Shown: piece by piece, positions 44,221 through 53,614 of the stretch | How positions within the stretch are numbered: position 1 is the first letter of the stretch | How the letters are laid out: every line of letters starts with the position of its first letter | NCBI RefSeq assembly: GCF_900092135.1 | Contig: NZ_FMYF01000002.1 | Coordinates: forward strand, 62,001-126,000 | Reading direction: 5' to 3' | Origin: Raineyella antarctica | GTDB lineage: Bacteria > Actinomycetota > Actinomycetes > Propionibacteriales > Propionibacteriaceae | Length of the DNA: 64,000 nt | The notes under the pieces: model-generated | What the model was told of the DNA's origin: nothing | Seen by the model: only the letters and a program-made list of their open reading frames with translations | Databases searched by the model: none | Translations under genes and position numbers: made by a program

Positions 44221-46284
44221 ATGGTGCAGTCGGTCTACGTCACGTCGCTCGAGGCGGACAGCGGCAAGTCGACAGTGGCGATCGGACTGATGGAAGGTCT
44301 CGCCGGCCAGGGCCGGGTGGCCCCCTTCCGGCCGGTGGTGGCCTCCCACACCGAACCCGACACCGTGCTGGAGGTGCTCCTCGAGCAGACCTCCGGCTTC
44401 AGCTATGAAGAATGCATCGGCGTCACGTACGACGAGGTGCACACAGATCCCGAGACGGCACACACGCGCATCATCGAGCGCTACCGCCGCCTCGCGGGAC
44501 GGGCAGACAGCGTCGTCGTGCTCGGTTCCGACTACACCGGACCCGCCGACACGTCCGAGTTCGACCTCAACGTCGACGTGGCCGCCAACATCGGCGCCGC
44601 CATCGTCCTGGTCGTCAGCGCCCTCGGCCGCGAGGTCGCCGAGACCAACCGCACCATCGAACTGGCCGTCGCCGACGCGACCCGCCGGCACGGCCGGGTG
44701 GCCGGGCTGGTGGTCAACCGGGTCGCCCCCGACCACCTCGATGCGTACACCCCCTCCCTCGACGGTTCGACCCCGGTCTGGACCTTGCCCGAGGTGACGC
44801 TGCTGGCCTCTCCGACGGTCGGTGAGATCCTCACCGAGCTCGGCGCCGAGGTCGTCTCCGGCGATCCGGAGCTGTTCGCGCGCGAGGCCGAGTCGATGCT
44901 GGTGGCCGGCATGAACGTCCCGCACGTGCTGGAGCGGCTGCGCGAGGGCCAGCTGGTGATCTCGGCCTCCGACCGCCAGGAGATGCTTGTCGCCCTGGTC
45001 GCCGCGCACGCCGCGGAGTCCTTCCCCTCCCTTTCCGGGGTCGTCCTGTACGGCGGGTACGAGACCCCCGAGGTGGTGGAGCGCCTCGTCGGCGGCTTCG
45101 GCCAGCACCTGCCCGTCCTGGCCACGCCCCGGGACAGCTTCGCGACCGCCTCGATCGCCTCCCGGGTCCGTCCCGCACTGACCACCGCGTCGCGTCGCAA
45201 GATCGAGGTCGCCTCGCAGACCTTCCGTACGCACGTCCCGATCGACCAGCTGCAGGCGTTGCTGGCGACCGACCACGCCCCGGTGGTGACCCCGCTGATG
45301 TTCGAGGCCGAGCTGCTGGAACGCGCCCGCACCGATCGCAAGCGGATCGTGCTGCCCGAGGGCGAGGACGACCGGATCCTGAAGGCCGCCGCGCTCCTGC
45401 TGGAGCGTGACGTCGCCGACCTGACCATCCTCGGGGAGGAGGCGAGCATCCTGGCCCGCGCCGCCGAGCTCGGCCTGGACCTGTCCGGCGCCCAGGTCCT
45501 GTCGCTGCACGACCCCGAGCTGCTGGACCGGTTCGCCGACGAGTACGCCCACATGCGCTCGCACAAGGGCATGACCCCCGAGCAGGCCCGTCCGCTGATG
45601 GAGGACTGCTCCTACTTCGGCACGATGATGGTCCACCTGGGCCTGGCCGACGGCATGGTCTCGGGCGCGACACACACCACCGCGCACACCATCCGGCCCT
45701 CCTTCGAGATCATCCGCACCCAGCCGGGCACGTCGATCGTCTCCTCGGTGTTCCTGATGCTGATGTCGGACCGGGTACTGGTCTTCGGCGACTGCGCGGT
45801 CAACCCTGCGCCGACCGCCGAGCAGCTGGCCGACATCGCGATCTCCTCGGCCCAGACCGCCGCCGGGTTCGGGGTGGAGCCGCGGGTGGCGATGCTGTCC
45901 TACTCCACCGGCTCCTCCGGTAGCGGTGCGGACGTCGACCGGGTCCGGGAGGCCACCCGACTGGTCCGCGAGCGTGCCCCGCAGCTGGCCGTCGAGGGGC
46001 CGATCCAGTACGACGCGGCCGTCGACCCGACGGTGGCGCTGGCCAAGCTGCCGGACTCCGACGTGGCGGGCCGGGCGACCGTGCTGATCTTCCCCGACCT
46101 GAACACCGGCAACAACACCTACAAGGCGGTGCAGCGCTCCGCCGGTGCCGTCGCCGTCGGTCCGGTGCTGCAGGGACTCAACAAGCCGGTCAATGACCTC
46201 TCGCGCGGCGCTCTGGTGCATGACATCGTGAACACCGTCGCCATCACCGCCGTCCAGGCCCAGGTCCTCGCGGCCGGCGCCTGA
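44221..46284 (+). CDS. pta: Phosphate acetyltransferase, long form
   Basis: A 687-residue long-form Pta. Residues 1-210 are a P-loop dethiobiotin-synthetase-like domain; its loop is LEADSGKSTVAIG. The DRTGG domain (about 215-330) follows. The C-terminal catalytic domain (about 365-687) has RIVLPEGEDDRILKAA, SYFGTMMVHLGLADGMVSGA and FPDLNTGNNTYKAVQRS. It interconverts acetyl-P and acetyl-CoA. AAAGGGG upstream supports the start. It is 38 nt from ackA. Confidence 0.96.
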   Translation: MVQSVYVTSLEADSGKSTVAIGLMEGLAGQGRVAPFRPVVASHTEPDTVLEVLLEQTSGFSYEECIGVTYDEVHTDPETAHTRIIERYRRLAGRADSVVVLGSDYTGPADTSEFDLNVDVAANIGAAIVLVVSALGREVAETNRTIELAVADATRRHGRVAGLVVNRVAPDHLDAYTPSLDGSTPVWTLPEVTLLASPTVGEILTELGAEVVSGDPELFAREAESMLVAGMNVPHVLERLREGQLVISASDRQEMLVALVAAHAAESFPSLSGVVLYGGYETPEVVERLVGGFGQHLPVLATPRDSFATASIASRVRPALTTASRRKIEVASQTFRTHVPIDQLQALLATDHAPVVTPLMFEAELLERARTDRKRIVLPEGEDDRILKAAALLLERDVADLTILGEEASILARAAELGLDLSGAQVLSLHDPELLDRFADEYAHMRSHKGMTPEQARPLMEDCSYFGTMMVHLGLADGMVSGATHTTAHTIRPSFEIIRTQPGTSIVSSVFLMLMSDRVLVFGDCAVNPAPTAEQLADIAISSAQTAAGFGVEPRVAMLSYSTGSSGSGADVDRVREATRLVRERAPQLAVEGPIQYDAAVDPTVALAKLPDSDVAGRATVLIFPDLNTGNNTYKAVQRSAGAVAVGPVLQGLNKPVNDLSRGALVHDIVNTVAITAVQAQVLAAGA

Positions 46285-46322
46285 GTCATCGAAGCCCCAC
46301 CCCAACCCGAGTAAGGATTCGC

Positions 46323-47510
46323 ATGTCCCGCACCGTTCTCGTGATCAACTCCGGTTCGTCGTCGATCAAGTACCAGCTGATCGACCCGGACTCCGGGGAG
46401 TCCCTGTCCTCCGGAGTGGTCGAGCGGATCGGTGAGGAGTCGGGCCGGATCACGCACAAGTACGCGGGCGAGAAGCACACCCTCGAGGCGCCGGTCCCCG
46501 ACCACGAGGTGGGCCTGCGCCAGGTCATCGCGGCCTGCGGGAAGTTCGGTCCCGACCTGGCCGCCGCCGGCGTCGTCGCGGTCGGCCACCGGGTGGTCCA
46601 GGGCGGCAGCCGCTTCGACAAGGCGATCGTGCTGGACGAGGCCTCGACCCGCGAGATCGCCGAGCTGATCCCGCTGGCGCCGCTGCACAACCCGGCCAAC
46701 GTGACCGGCATCCGGACCGCGCTGGAGGTGTTCCCCGACATCCCGCACGTGGCCATCTTCGACACCGCGTTCTTCAGCGACATGCCGGCCTACGCCTCCA
46801 CGTACGCCCTCGACAAGGACGTCGCCGAGCGCTACAAGATCCGCCGCTACGGCTTCCATGGCACCTCGCACGCCTTCGTGTCCAGGGAGGTGGCCCGCCA
46901 CCTCGGCCGCGACGACCTCAAGCAGATCGTGCTGCACCTGGGCAACGGCGCCTCCGCCTCGGCGATCGACTCGGGCCACCCGATCGACACCTCGATGGGC
47001 ATGACCCCGCTGGAGGGCCTGATGATGGGCACCCGCACCGGTGACATCGACCCGGCGATCGCCTTCCACCTGGCCCGCGTCGGGCACATGCGGGTCGGCG
47101 AGATCGACTCGCTGTTCAACGAGCGCTCCGGCCTGAAGGGGGTCTGCGGCCACAACGACATGCGCGAGGTCCGCGAGCTGGCCGCCGCCGGCCAGGCCGA
47201 CGCCCGGCTGGCCCTCGACATCTACGGCCACCGGATCCGCAAGTACATCGGCTCGTACGCCGCGGCCCTGAACGGCCTGGACGTGATCACGTTCACCGCC
47301 GGCGTCGGCGAGAACGACTCCGACCTGCGCCGCGAGGTGCTCGAGGGCCTCAGCTTCCTCGGCATCGAGCTGGACCGGGAGAGCAACGCCCAGCGCACCG
47401 ACGGCATCCGTGCGATCAGCACCCCGGCGTCGAAGGTGACCGTGCTGGTCGTCCCGACCAACGAGGAGCTGTCGATCGCCCGCCAGGCCGCGGAGCTGAT
47501 CGAGTCCTGA
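46323..47510 (+). CDS. ackA: Acetate kinase
   Basis: A 395-residue ASKHA-fold kinase that makes ATP and acetate from acetyl-P. It starts VLVINSGSSSIKYQLID as in all AckA. The catalytic Arg is in VGHRVVQGG, the FDTAFF motif is present, and HGTSHAFVS and FTAGVGEND carry other active-site residues. AAGGA upstream supports the ATG. It is the last gene of xfp-pta-ackA. Confidence 0.97.
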   Translation: MSRTVLVINSGSSSIKYQLIDPDSGESLSSGVVERIGEESGRITHKYAGEKHTLEAPVPDHEVGLRQVIAACGKFGPDLAAAGVVAVGHRVVQGGSRFDKAIVLDEASTREIAELIPLAPLHNPANVTGIRTALEVFPDIPHVAIFDTAFFSDMPAYASTYALDKDVAERYKIRRYGFHGTSHAFVSREVARHLGRDDLKQIVLHLGNGASASAIDSGHPIDTSMGMTPLEGLMMGTRTGDIDPAIAFHLARVGHMRVGEIDSLFNERSGLKGVCGHNDMREVRELAAAGQADARLALDIYGHRIRKYIGSYAAALNGLDVITFTAGVGENDSDLRREVLEGLSFLGIELDRESNAQRTDGIRAISTPASKVTVLVVPTNEELSIARQAAELIES

Positions 47511-47546
47511 GCGCACCGGTGGGGGCTGCCCCGCGAGGGGCCGCCC

Positions 47547-49202
47547 TCACTGCCGGTCGAGCTGGTCGATGTCCTCGGAGTCGATGATCCGGTAGCTGTA
47601 GCCCTGCTCGGCCAGGAACCGCTGGCGGTGCTGGGCGAAGTCGGCGTCCGAGGTGTCCCGGGACACCACCGCGTAGAAGCGCGCGGTCTTGTCGCCCGAG
47701 GGTCGCAGCAGCCGGCCGAGGCGCTGGGCCTCCTCCTGCCGGGACCCGAACGCACCCGAGACCTGGATCGCCACCTCCGCGGTCGGCAGGTCGATCGAGA
47801 AGTTGGCGACCTTGGAGACCACCAGCAGGTCGATCTCGCCGGAGCGGAAGGCCGCGTACAGCTCCTCGCGCCGTGGCGTCGGGGTGGATCCCTTGATCAG
47901 CGGCGCGCCGAGCTGCTCGGCGAGCTCGTCCAGCTGGTCGACGTACTGCCCGATCACCAGCGTCGGCGTGCCGCGGTGGCGCTCGACCAGCTCCAGGATC
48001 GCCCGCTGCTTGGTCTCCGCCGTCGCGGCGAGCCGATACTTCATGTCCGCGTCGGCCATCGCGTACGCCAGCCGCTCGTCGTCGCGCAGCGTGACCCGGA
48101 CCTCGATGCACTCGGCGGGCGCGATCCAGCCCTGGTTCTCCAGGTCCTTCCACGGCGCGTCGAAGCGCTTGGGCCCGATCAGGGAGAACACGTCGCCCTC
48201 GTGCCCGTCCTCGCGGACCAGCGTCGCGGTCAGCCCCAGCCGGCGGCGGGCCTGCAGGTCGGCGGTCATCCGGAACACCGGGGCCGGCAGCAGGTGCACC
48301 TCGTCGTACACCACCAGTCCCCAGTCGCGGGCGCTGAACAGCTCCAGGTGCGGGTGCACGCCGTTGCGCTTGGTGGTGATCACCTGGTACGTCGCGATCG
48401 TCACCGGCCGGATCTCCTTGCGGGCACCGGAGTACTCGCCGATCTCGTCGGGGGTCAGCGACGTACGCCGCAGCAGCTCGTCACGCCACTGCCGGGCCGA
48501 GACCGTGTTGGTGACCAGGATCAGCGTGGTCGCCCCCGCCCGGGCCATCGAGGCGGCCCCGACGATCGTCTTGCCGGCGCCACAGGGCAGCACCACCACG
48601 CCCGAGCCGCCCTGCCAGAACGAGTCGACGGCCTGCTGCTGGTAGGTCCGCAGCGTCCAGTCGTCCTGCTCCAGCTCGATCGCGTGCCGCTCGCCGTTGA
48701 CGTAGCCGGCCAGGTCCTCGGCCGGCCAGCCCAGCTTGAGCAGCACCTGCTTGAGGTGGCCGCGCTCGGAGGGGTGGACGACGACGGTCTCGGCGTCGAT
48801 CACCTGGCCGAGCATGCCCGCGACCTGCTTGGCGAGGACCACCTCGGTCAGCACCGCCGGATCGGAGGAGACCAGCACCAGCCCGTGCACCGGGTGCTTC
48901 TCGATCCGCAGCCGGCCGTAGCGGTCCATCGTCTCGGCCACGTCGACCAGCAGCGAACTGGGCACCGGGTAGCGCGAGTAGGTCAGCAGCACGTCGACGA
49001 CCTGCTCGGCATCGTGGCCGGCGGCGCGGGCGTTCCACAGCCCCAGCGGGGTCAGCCGGTAGGTGTGGATGTGCTCGGGGGCACGCTCGAGCTCGGCGAA
49101 CGGGGCGATCGCCAGGCGGCACTCGTCGGCCAGCGGGTGGTCGACCTCGAGCAGGAGCGTCCGGTCCGACTGGACCACCAGCGGGCCGGGCTCGCCCCTC
49201 AT
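47547..49202 (-). CDS. XPB/Rad25-type DNA helicase
   Basis: A 551-residue SF2 helicase of the bacterial XPB type. A damage-recognition-like N-terminal domain (1-170) precedes helicase domain 1 with Walker A GAGKT (208-212) and DEVH (300-303). The XPB RED motif is Arg330-Glu331-Asp332 in TATLVREDG. Helicase domain 2 has KVANFSIDLP and RQEEAQRLGRLLRPSG. Bacterial XPB unwinds DNA 3' to 5' and is thought to act in repair. It follows a helicase-associated gene on the same strand. Confidence 0.95.
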   Translation of the reverse strand: MRGEPGPLVVQSDRTLLLEVDHPLADECRLAIAPFAELERAPEHIHTYRLTPLGLWNARAAGHDAEQVVDVLLTYSRYPVPSSLLVDVAETMDRYGRLRIEKHPVHGLVLVSSDPAVLTEVVLAKQVAGMLGQVIDAETVVVHPSERGHLKQVLLKLGWPAEDLAGYVNGERHAIELEQDDWTLRTYQQQAVDSFWQGGSGVVVLPCGAGKTIVGAASMARAGATTLILVTNTVSARQWRDELLRRTSLTPDEIGEYSGARKEIRPVTIATYQVITTKRNGVHPHLELFSARDWGLVVYDEVHLLPAPVFRMTADLQARRRLGLTATLVREDGHEGDVFSLIGPKRFDAPWKDLENQGWIAPAECIEVRVTLRDDERLAYAMADADMKYRLAATAETKQRAILELVERHRGTPTLVIGQYVDQLDELAEQLGAPLIKGSTPTPRREELYAAFRSGEIDLLVVSKVANFSIDLPTAEVAIQVSGAFGSRQEEAQRLGRLLRPSGDKTARFYAVVSRDTSDADFAQHRQRFLAEQGYSYRIIDSEDIDQLDRQ

Positions 49203-49293
49203 CGGTGTCCCCGCGGGGGGCGGGTCGGGTCCAGGGATGACGGCATGGGGTCCATTGTGGCACCGGGGTCCAGCGGGGGGTCGGGACAGCGCG

Positions 49294-51279
49294 TCAGGAC
49301 AGCGAGCCGGCCAGTTCCTCGGCGAGCTCGGCGATCGCCTCCGGACCGGGCGGGCCGGGCGGCAGCTCGACGGGCCGCGGACGGGCCCGGGGACGGGTGG
49401 GCGCGGTGACCAGCCGGCCGGCGGAGTCCTCGGCGGCCGGGGAGAGGCCGAGCCGGTGCAGCAGCCCGACCACCTCGTCGGCCTCCGCGTCGGCGACGAT
49501 CACGCTCGGGGCGAGTCGGCGCAGGCCGAGCGGTCCGGCCTCGGGGTGGGCCAGCAGCTGGCTGACCACCGCGTCGTCGTCGGTCTGGATCCAGGAGCCG
49601 ACGGTGCCGACCCGGATCCGGCCGTGCCGGCGGGCGACGTCGCCGACCAGGTACTCCAGCGGTTGCGGCACACCGGTGCTCGAGTGCTCGGCCAGCCAGG
49701 CCAGCACCCGGTCGGCGTTCCAGCCGGCATCGAAGGCGCGGCGCAGCGAGGCGGCCGAGAAGCGGAACACGCCCCCGGCACCCCGGGACTCCTGCGCGGC
49801 CAGCAGCCGGATCGTCCGGCCCACCTCGTGCGCCAGCGGCCCCGGCGCCACCGCTGTCAGATCGGACTGCAGGATCAGCTCGTCGATCGGTTCGGGGAAC
49901 TCCTCGGCCAGCACGGCCGGGACCTCGGCGTCGGCCGCGGCGACGACCATCAGGCCGGTGACCGCGTCCAGCGCCTGCAGCCCCAGCGCGGCGGCCTCCT
50001 CCCACCACTGCGCCGTCATCTCGGCCAGGTCCAGCTGGGAGGCCAGCGCCGGGCGGTGCCAGGCGTACGCCCGTCCGAGCGCCTCCGCGCCGACGACCGT
50101 GCCGGGCTCCACCTCGGCGCACACCGCGAGCAGGCCGTGGCGCAGGTCGACCGCGCCGCGCCAGTCGGCGTCCGGGCCGAGCGCGTGCGCCTTGGGGCGG
50201 ACCGACCAGGCGAACCAGCGCGGGGTGGCGATCCAGGTGCGGACCAGTCCGCTCCAGCGCTCGACCGCCGGTCGTTCCAGCCACTGGTCGAACGCGGCGG
50301 TCGGCAGCAAGGTCTCCGCGTTCACCTGGTTGACCAGTCCCGCGGCCCACGCCAGCTCCACCAGCAGGGCGGCGTACGCCTGGGAGCGCTCAGGATGCAC
50401 GCCCGGCAGCCGCAGCAGCGTGACGACCGCGTTCAGGTCCTTGGCGCCCAGCCCACCGTCGCGCAACAGCCGGACGTCCAGGTCGTCGATCGAGGAGACC
50501 AGTTGTTCGATGTCCCGCAGCACGGTGATCGCGGCTCCGACGCCGGCCCGGTCGATCAGGTCGGCGCGGCGGCGGTGCCCGGTCCCCAGGTCGGGCGCGG
50601 TCGGGGCGGGCAGCGTACGCACCAGCCGGTGTCCGCGCAGGTGCAGGGCGACCTCCCGCGGCATTACCACGGTGTCCGGGTCCAGGGGGCGCAGCAGGCC
50701 ATACGCCAGGGCGACCTCCATCGGCGTGTTCGCGGACTCGGGGGTGACCTGGCGGTCGGCGTTGCGGACCCGGCCGGTCGGCGGGCCCCAGACCAGCTGG
50801 TCCAGCAGCGGGCGGACGGTCTCGCCGGCCGCCTGCAGCGCCGCCCCGATCTGCCGCTCCGTCAGCGGGTGGGCGGACTCCTCCGGCAGGCCGCCGGGCC
50901 AGGGCCCGAACGCGGTCCGGGCCTGGGCGACCAGGTGCAGGGACCCCTCGGCGCCCCAGACCAGCCCCCGGGCGCGCAGGTCGGCGATGCCCCGGCGGAC
51001 CGCGAGCTCGTCGGTGGCCCCCAGCAGCGTCGCCACGTCCTTGCGCGTCGCCCCGTCGGGCAGCGCGGCGAGCGCCTCGGCGACGACGTGCTGCCAGGCG
51101 TTCAGCCGGTGCAGGGCGTGCAGCGTCGAGCCGCCGGTGGACATCCGGGTGACCAGGTCGGCCACCGTCCGCGGCGGCGGGGTGCACAGGTCGGGCCGGG
51201 CCTGCAGCAGGGCCGCGAAGTCACCGGCCTTCCACCGCCGCAGCGTCTCCGCCAGGGACCGCGGGGCGGCAGGGCTCAT
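49294..51279 (-). CDS. Helicase-associated domain protein paired with XPB
   Basis: A 661-residue actinobacterial protein usually found beside XPB. The N-terminal half is helical with winged-helix-like repeats (TRKDVATLLGATDELAVRRGIADLRARG cut here to DELAVRRGIADLRARG). The middle has WRGAVDLRHGLLAVCAEV, and the C-terminal region (about 480-610) resembles the XPB damage-recognition domain: LILQSDLTAVAPGPL, YLVGDVARRHGRIRVG. It has no helicase motor. I infer a partner or regulator of the downstream helicase. Its start overlaps the stop of the membrane-protein gene (ATGA). Confidence 0.82.
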   Translation of the reverse strand: MSPAAPRSLAETLRRWKAGDFAALLQARPDLCTPPPRTVADLVTRMSTGGSTLHALHRLNAWQHVVAEALAALPDGATRKDVATLLGATDELAVRRGIADLRARGLVWGAEGSLHLVAQARTAFGPWPGGLPEESAHPLTERQIGAALQAAGETVRPLLDQLVWGPPTGRVRNADRQVTPESANTPMEVALAYGLLRPLDPDTVVMPREVALHLRGHRLVRTLPAPTAPDLGTGHRRRADLIDRAGVGAAITVLRDIEQLVSSIDDLDVRLLRDGGLGAKDLNAVVTLLRLPGVHPERSQAYAALLVELAWAAGLVNQVNAETLLPTAAFDQWLERPAVERWSGLVRTWIATPRWFAWSVRPKAHALGPDADWRGAVDLRHGLLAVCAEVEPGTVVGAEALGRAYAWHRPALASQLDLAEMTAQWWEEAAALGLQALDAVTGLMVVAAADAEVPAVLAEEFPEPIDELILQSDLTAVAPGPLAHEVGRTIRLLAAQESRGAGGVFRFSAASLRRAFDAGWNADRVLAWLAEHSSTGVPQPLEYLVGDVARRHGRIRVGTVGSWIQTDDDAVVSQLLAHPEAGPLGLRRLAPSVIVADAEADEVVGLLHRLGLSPAAEDSAGRLVTAPTRPRARPRPVELPPGPPGPEAIAELAEELAGSLS

Positions 51280-52169
51280 CTGTGGTCCTCCGGCGGGTAG
51301 GGACCCGGCCCGGGCCAGGAGTGGTGGTCCGGGGGCGGCGGCCAGGACGAGCGCTCCCGCTCGCGGCGCTGCCGCTCGGCGTCGATCTCGGAACGCTCCC
51401 GGACGAACCACATCACGCACAGGAACGCGTGGACCAGGCCGATCGCGCGCGCCAGCGGCGTCGCGGCCGCCAGCCCGTCGCCGGCCAGGACGGTCACCAC
51501 GCAGACGCCGACCACCAGGCCGAGCGCGATCCTGGAGACCAGCTTCGCCGCCGGCCGGACGCCCGGACGGGTCATCACCATCAGCGCCGCGAGGATCACC
51601 GCGGCGATGACCAGCGGCCCGGTCCAGGTGCCGAGGAAGTAGATCCCGGCCGCGCCGAGCAGCCAGCGGGCGGCCCGCTCCCGGACCGCCAGGTCGGCTC
51701 CCTCGGGGTGCGGCAGGGTCGGCGGCGGGGCCACCGGTGGGTACGGGGTGGCCGGGTCGTGGGGCGGCTGCAGGCCGTAAGGCGTGGGGGCGTACGGGAC
51801 CTCGGGGTAGGGCGGCTCCGGGTAGGGGACGGACAGGTCCTGGCCCGGGGTCGGCGGCCCGGCGGGGGCGGGCTGGGTGCCGGGGACGTGGCTGGACTGC
51901 CACGCCGAGCCGGCACGCGTCGTACGGCTCGCCACGGCGAACGGCACGTGCGGGTCGCGCGCGGCGGACATGGGGGGCGGCGCCAGCGAGTCGAGCGGGA
52001 TCGAGGACTCCGGGGGTTCGAAGCCGGGCCGGGCCGCCGGGGCCACCTCGGGACCGGTGTCCTCGGGGGCCGGGTCCGGACCGTTCACGGGAGTCGGTGG
52101 ACCCGCGGGTTCGTAGCCCGAGGGTGGCACCAAAGGTGCGTACTCGGGGCCGTCCTGCCAGGTCGCCAT
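51276..52169 (-). CDS. Proline-rich membrane protein
   Basis: A 297-residue protein. Residues 1-170 are disordered and rich in Pro, with PYPEPPYPEVPYAPTPYG repeats. Three hydrophobic segments follow (about 182-207, 220-240, 248-262), and the chain ends in a charged Arg/Glu stretch and a short Pro-rich tail. It is the first gene of the membrane protein/helicase-associated/XPB run and overlaps the next gene by four bases. Function is unknown. The ATG at 52169 is chosen because the upstream frame overlaps the larE promoter region. Confidence 0.75.
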   Translation of the reverse strand: MATWQDGPEYAPLVPPSGYEPAGPPTPVNGPDPAPEDTGPEVAPAARPGFEPPESSIPLDSLAPPPMSAARDPHVPFAVASRTTRAGSAWQSSHVPGTQPAPAGPPTPGQDLSVPYPEPPYPEVPYAPTPYGLQPPHDPATPYPPVAPPPTLPHPEGADLAVRERAARWLLGAAGIYFLGTWTGPLVIAAVILAALMVMTRPGVRPAAKLVSRIALGLVVGVCVVTVLAGDGLAAATPLARAIGLVHAFLCVMWFVRERSEIDAERQRRERERSSWPPPPDHHSWPGPGPYPPEDHR

Positions 52170-52196
52170 GACCTCGATGCTACTCGGGGCCCCACG

Positions 52197-52202
52197 TACG
52201 AT
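52197..52202 (+). promoter_or_regulatory. -10 hexamer of leaderless larE
   Basis: TACGAT ends 7 nt before the ATG at 52210 and no ribosome site is seen. Confidence 0.5.
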
Positions 52203-52209
52203 GGTCGGC

Positions 52210-53055
52210 ATGACGATCGCCGAGCCGCAGCCCCTGGAGTCCCGCGTGGCCGGGCTGCACAGCAGGCTTGCGGCGCTGCCGGGGCTCGTCGTCGCCTACT
52301 CGGGTGGGGCGGACTCCGCCTTCCTGCTCGCCGCCGCGGTCCGGGCGCTCGGCGCCGACCGGGTGCTGGCCGCCACCGCCGTCTCCGACTCCCTTGCGCT
52401 GTCCGAGCGCGGTCCGGCCGCGGACTTCGCCGCCTCGCTCCGGGTGTCGACCTGGACGCCGGGCACCCACGAGATGGAGCGCGAGGGCTACCGGGCCAAC
52501 GCCGGGGACCGCTGCTACTTCTGCAAGACCGAGCTGTTCGAGGTGTTCGCCCCCGAGGCCGAGCGCCGCGGCTGGCCGGTCGCGACCGGCACCAACGCCG
52601 ACGACCTGGCCGCGGGCTTCCGGCCCGGCATCCGTGCGGCGGTCGAGCACGGTGCCCTGACGCCGCTGGCCGATGCCGGGCTCACCAAGCCCGAGGTCCG
52701 GGAGGTCTCCGCCGCGTGGGGACTGCCCACCTGGGACAAGCCCGCCGCGGCCTGCCTGGCCTCGCGGATCGCGTACGGCATCGAGGTGACCCCGACCCGG
52801 CTGGCCAGGGTCGAGCAGGCCGAGGGCCGGGTCCGCGGACTGCTGCCCGGCGTACGGGACCTTCGGGTGCGCGACCTGGGCGAGGGGGCTGCCCGGGTGG
52901 AACTGGACCGGCCGACGATGGGCACGATCGACGCCGCGGCACGCGAAAAGGTCCGCCAGGCGGTCGAGGGGTGCGGATTCAGTCCGGTGGAGCTGCGCGA
53001 GTTCCGCTCCGGATCGATGAACGAGCTACTGGCGGATCCCGAACGCTATCGCTGA
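52210..53055 (+). CDS. larE: LarE-type ATP-dependent sulfur transferase
   Basis: A 281-residue LarE-family protein. The PP-loop SGGADS (31-36) adenylates its substrate. Cys182 in AAACLASRIAYG matches the position of the sacrificial sulfur-donor cysteine of Lactiplantibacillus LarE. Cys102 and Cys105 (RCYFCK) form an extra CxxC. LarE inserts sulfur into the pyridine dinucleotide precursor of the nickel-pincer cofactor. No larA, larB or larC is in the window, so a broader sulfurtransferase role is possible. Confidence 0.88.
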   Translation: MTIAEPQPLESRVAGLHSRLAALPGLVVAYSGGADSAFLLAAAVRALGADRVLAATAVSDSLALSERGPAADFAASLRVSTWTPGTHEMEREGYRANAGDRCYFCKTELFEVFAPEAERRGWPVATGTNADDLAAGFRPGIRAAVEHGALTPLADAGLTKPEVREVSAAWGLPTWDKPAAACLASRIAYGIEVTPTRLARVEQAEGRVRGLLPGVRDLRVRDLGEGAARVELDRPTMGTIDAAAREKVRQAVEGCGFSPVELREFRSGSMNELLADPERYR

Positions 53056-53200
53056 CCCCTCCGGTTGGACCGCTGAAGGTATGCTGAACTCTCCGGATCC
53101 TGCCGACGGATCGTTTCCGGGCGGCAGCCAACGCTTCCACCGGTCGCGCCCCTTCCCAGCCCCGGTATTCCAGACATGACATCGAACAAGTGAGGTTGCT

Positions 53201-53584
53201 GTGCCCACAGGCAAGGTGCGGTTCTACGACGCCGACAAGGGCTTCGGGTTCCTGACCAAGGACGGTGGCGGGGACGTGTACGTCCGTTCGTCCGCCCTGC
53301 CCGAGGGAGTCACTGCCCTGAAGGCCGGACAGCGCGTCGAGTTCGGGGTGATCGAGGGCCGACGAGGGGAGCAGGCACTGAGCCTGCACCTGCTGGAGAA
53401 GCCCGTCTCGGTCTCCAAGGCGGCGCGCAAGAAGCCCGAGGACATGGCGATTATCGTCGAGGACCTGATCAAGATGCTCGACCACCTGGCCAACAGCTAC
53501 CGGCACGGTCGCTACCCGGATGCGAAGTCGGCCGAACGGGCCGCCCACGTGCTCCGGGGGATCGCCGACGAGCTGGAGCTGTGA
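53201..53584 (+). CDS. Cold-shock domain protein with C-terminal extension
   Basis: A 127-residue protein. Residues 1-67 form a cold-shock OB fold starting [18 protein letters not shown], with the RNP1-like KGFGFL and RNP2-like DVYVR. The remaining 60 residues are helical ([24 protein letters not shown] given as [12 protein letters not shown]), an extension common in the actinobacterial CspB type. It should bind single-stranded RNA or DNA. It is followed closely by the DUF3027 gene. Confidence 0.92.
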   Translation: MPTGKVRFYDADKGFGFLTKDGGGDVYVRSSALPEGVTALKAGQRVEFGVIEGRRGEQALSLHLLEKPVSVSKAARKKPEDMAIIVEDLIKMLDHLANSYRHGRYPDAKSAERAAHVLRGIADELEL

Positions 53585-53614
53585 CGCACGCCCGTGCGTG
53601 AGAGGATGACAGAC

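Noticed and set aside
41620..46305. A 1561-codon open frame on the minus strand
   Set aside because: It is antisense to xfp and pta, which have full family motifs. Long antisense frames are a by-product of G/C-ending codons in high-GC DNA.
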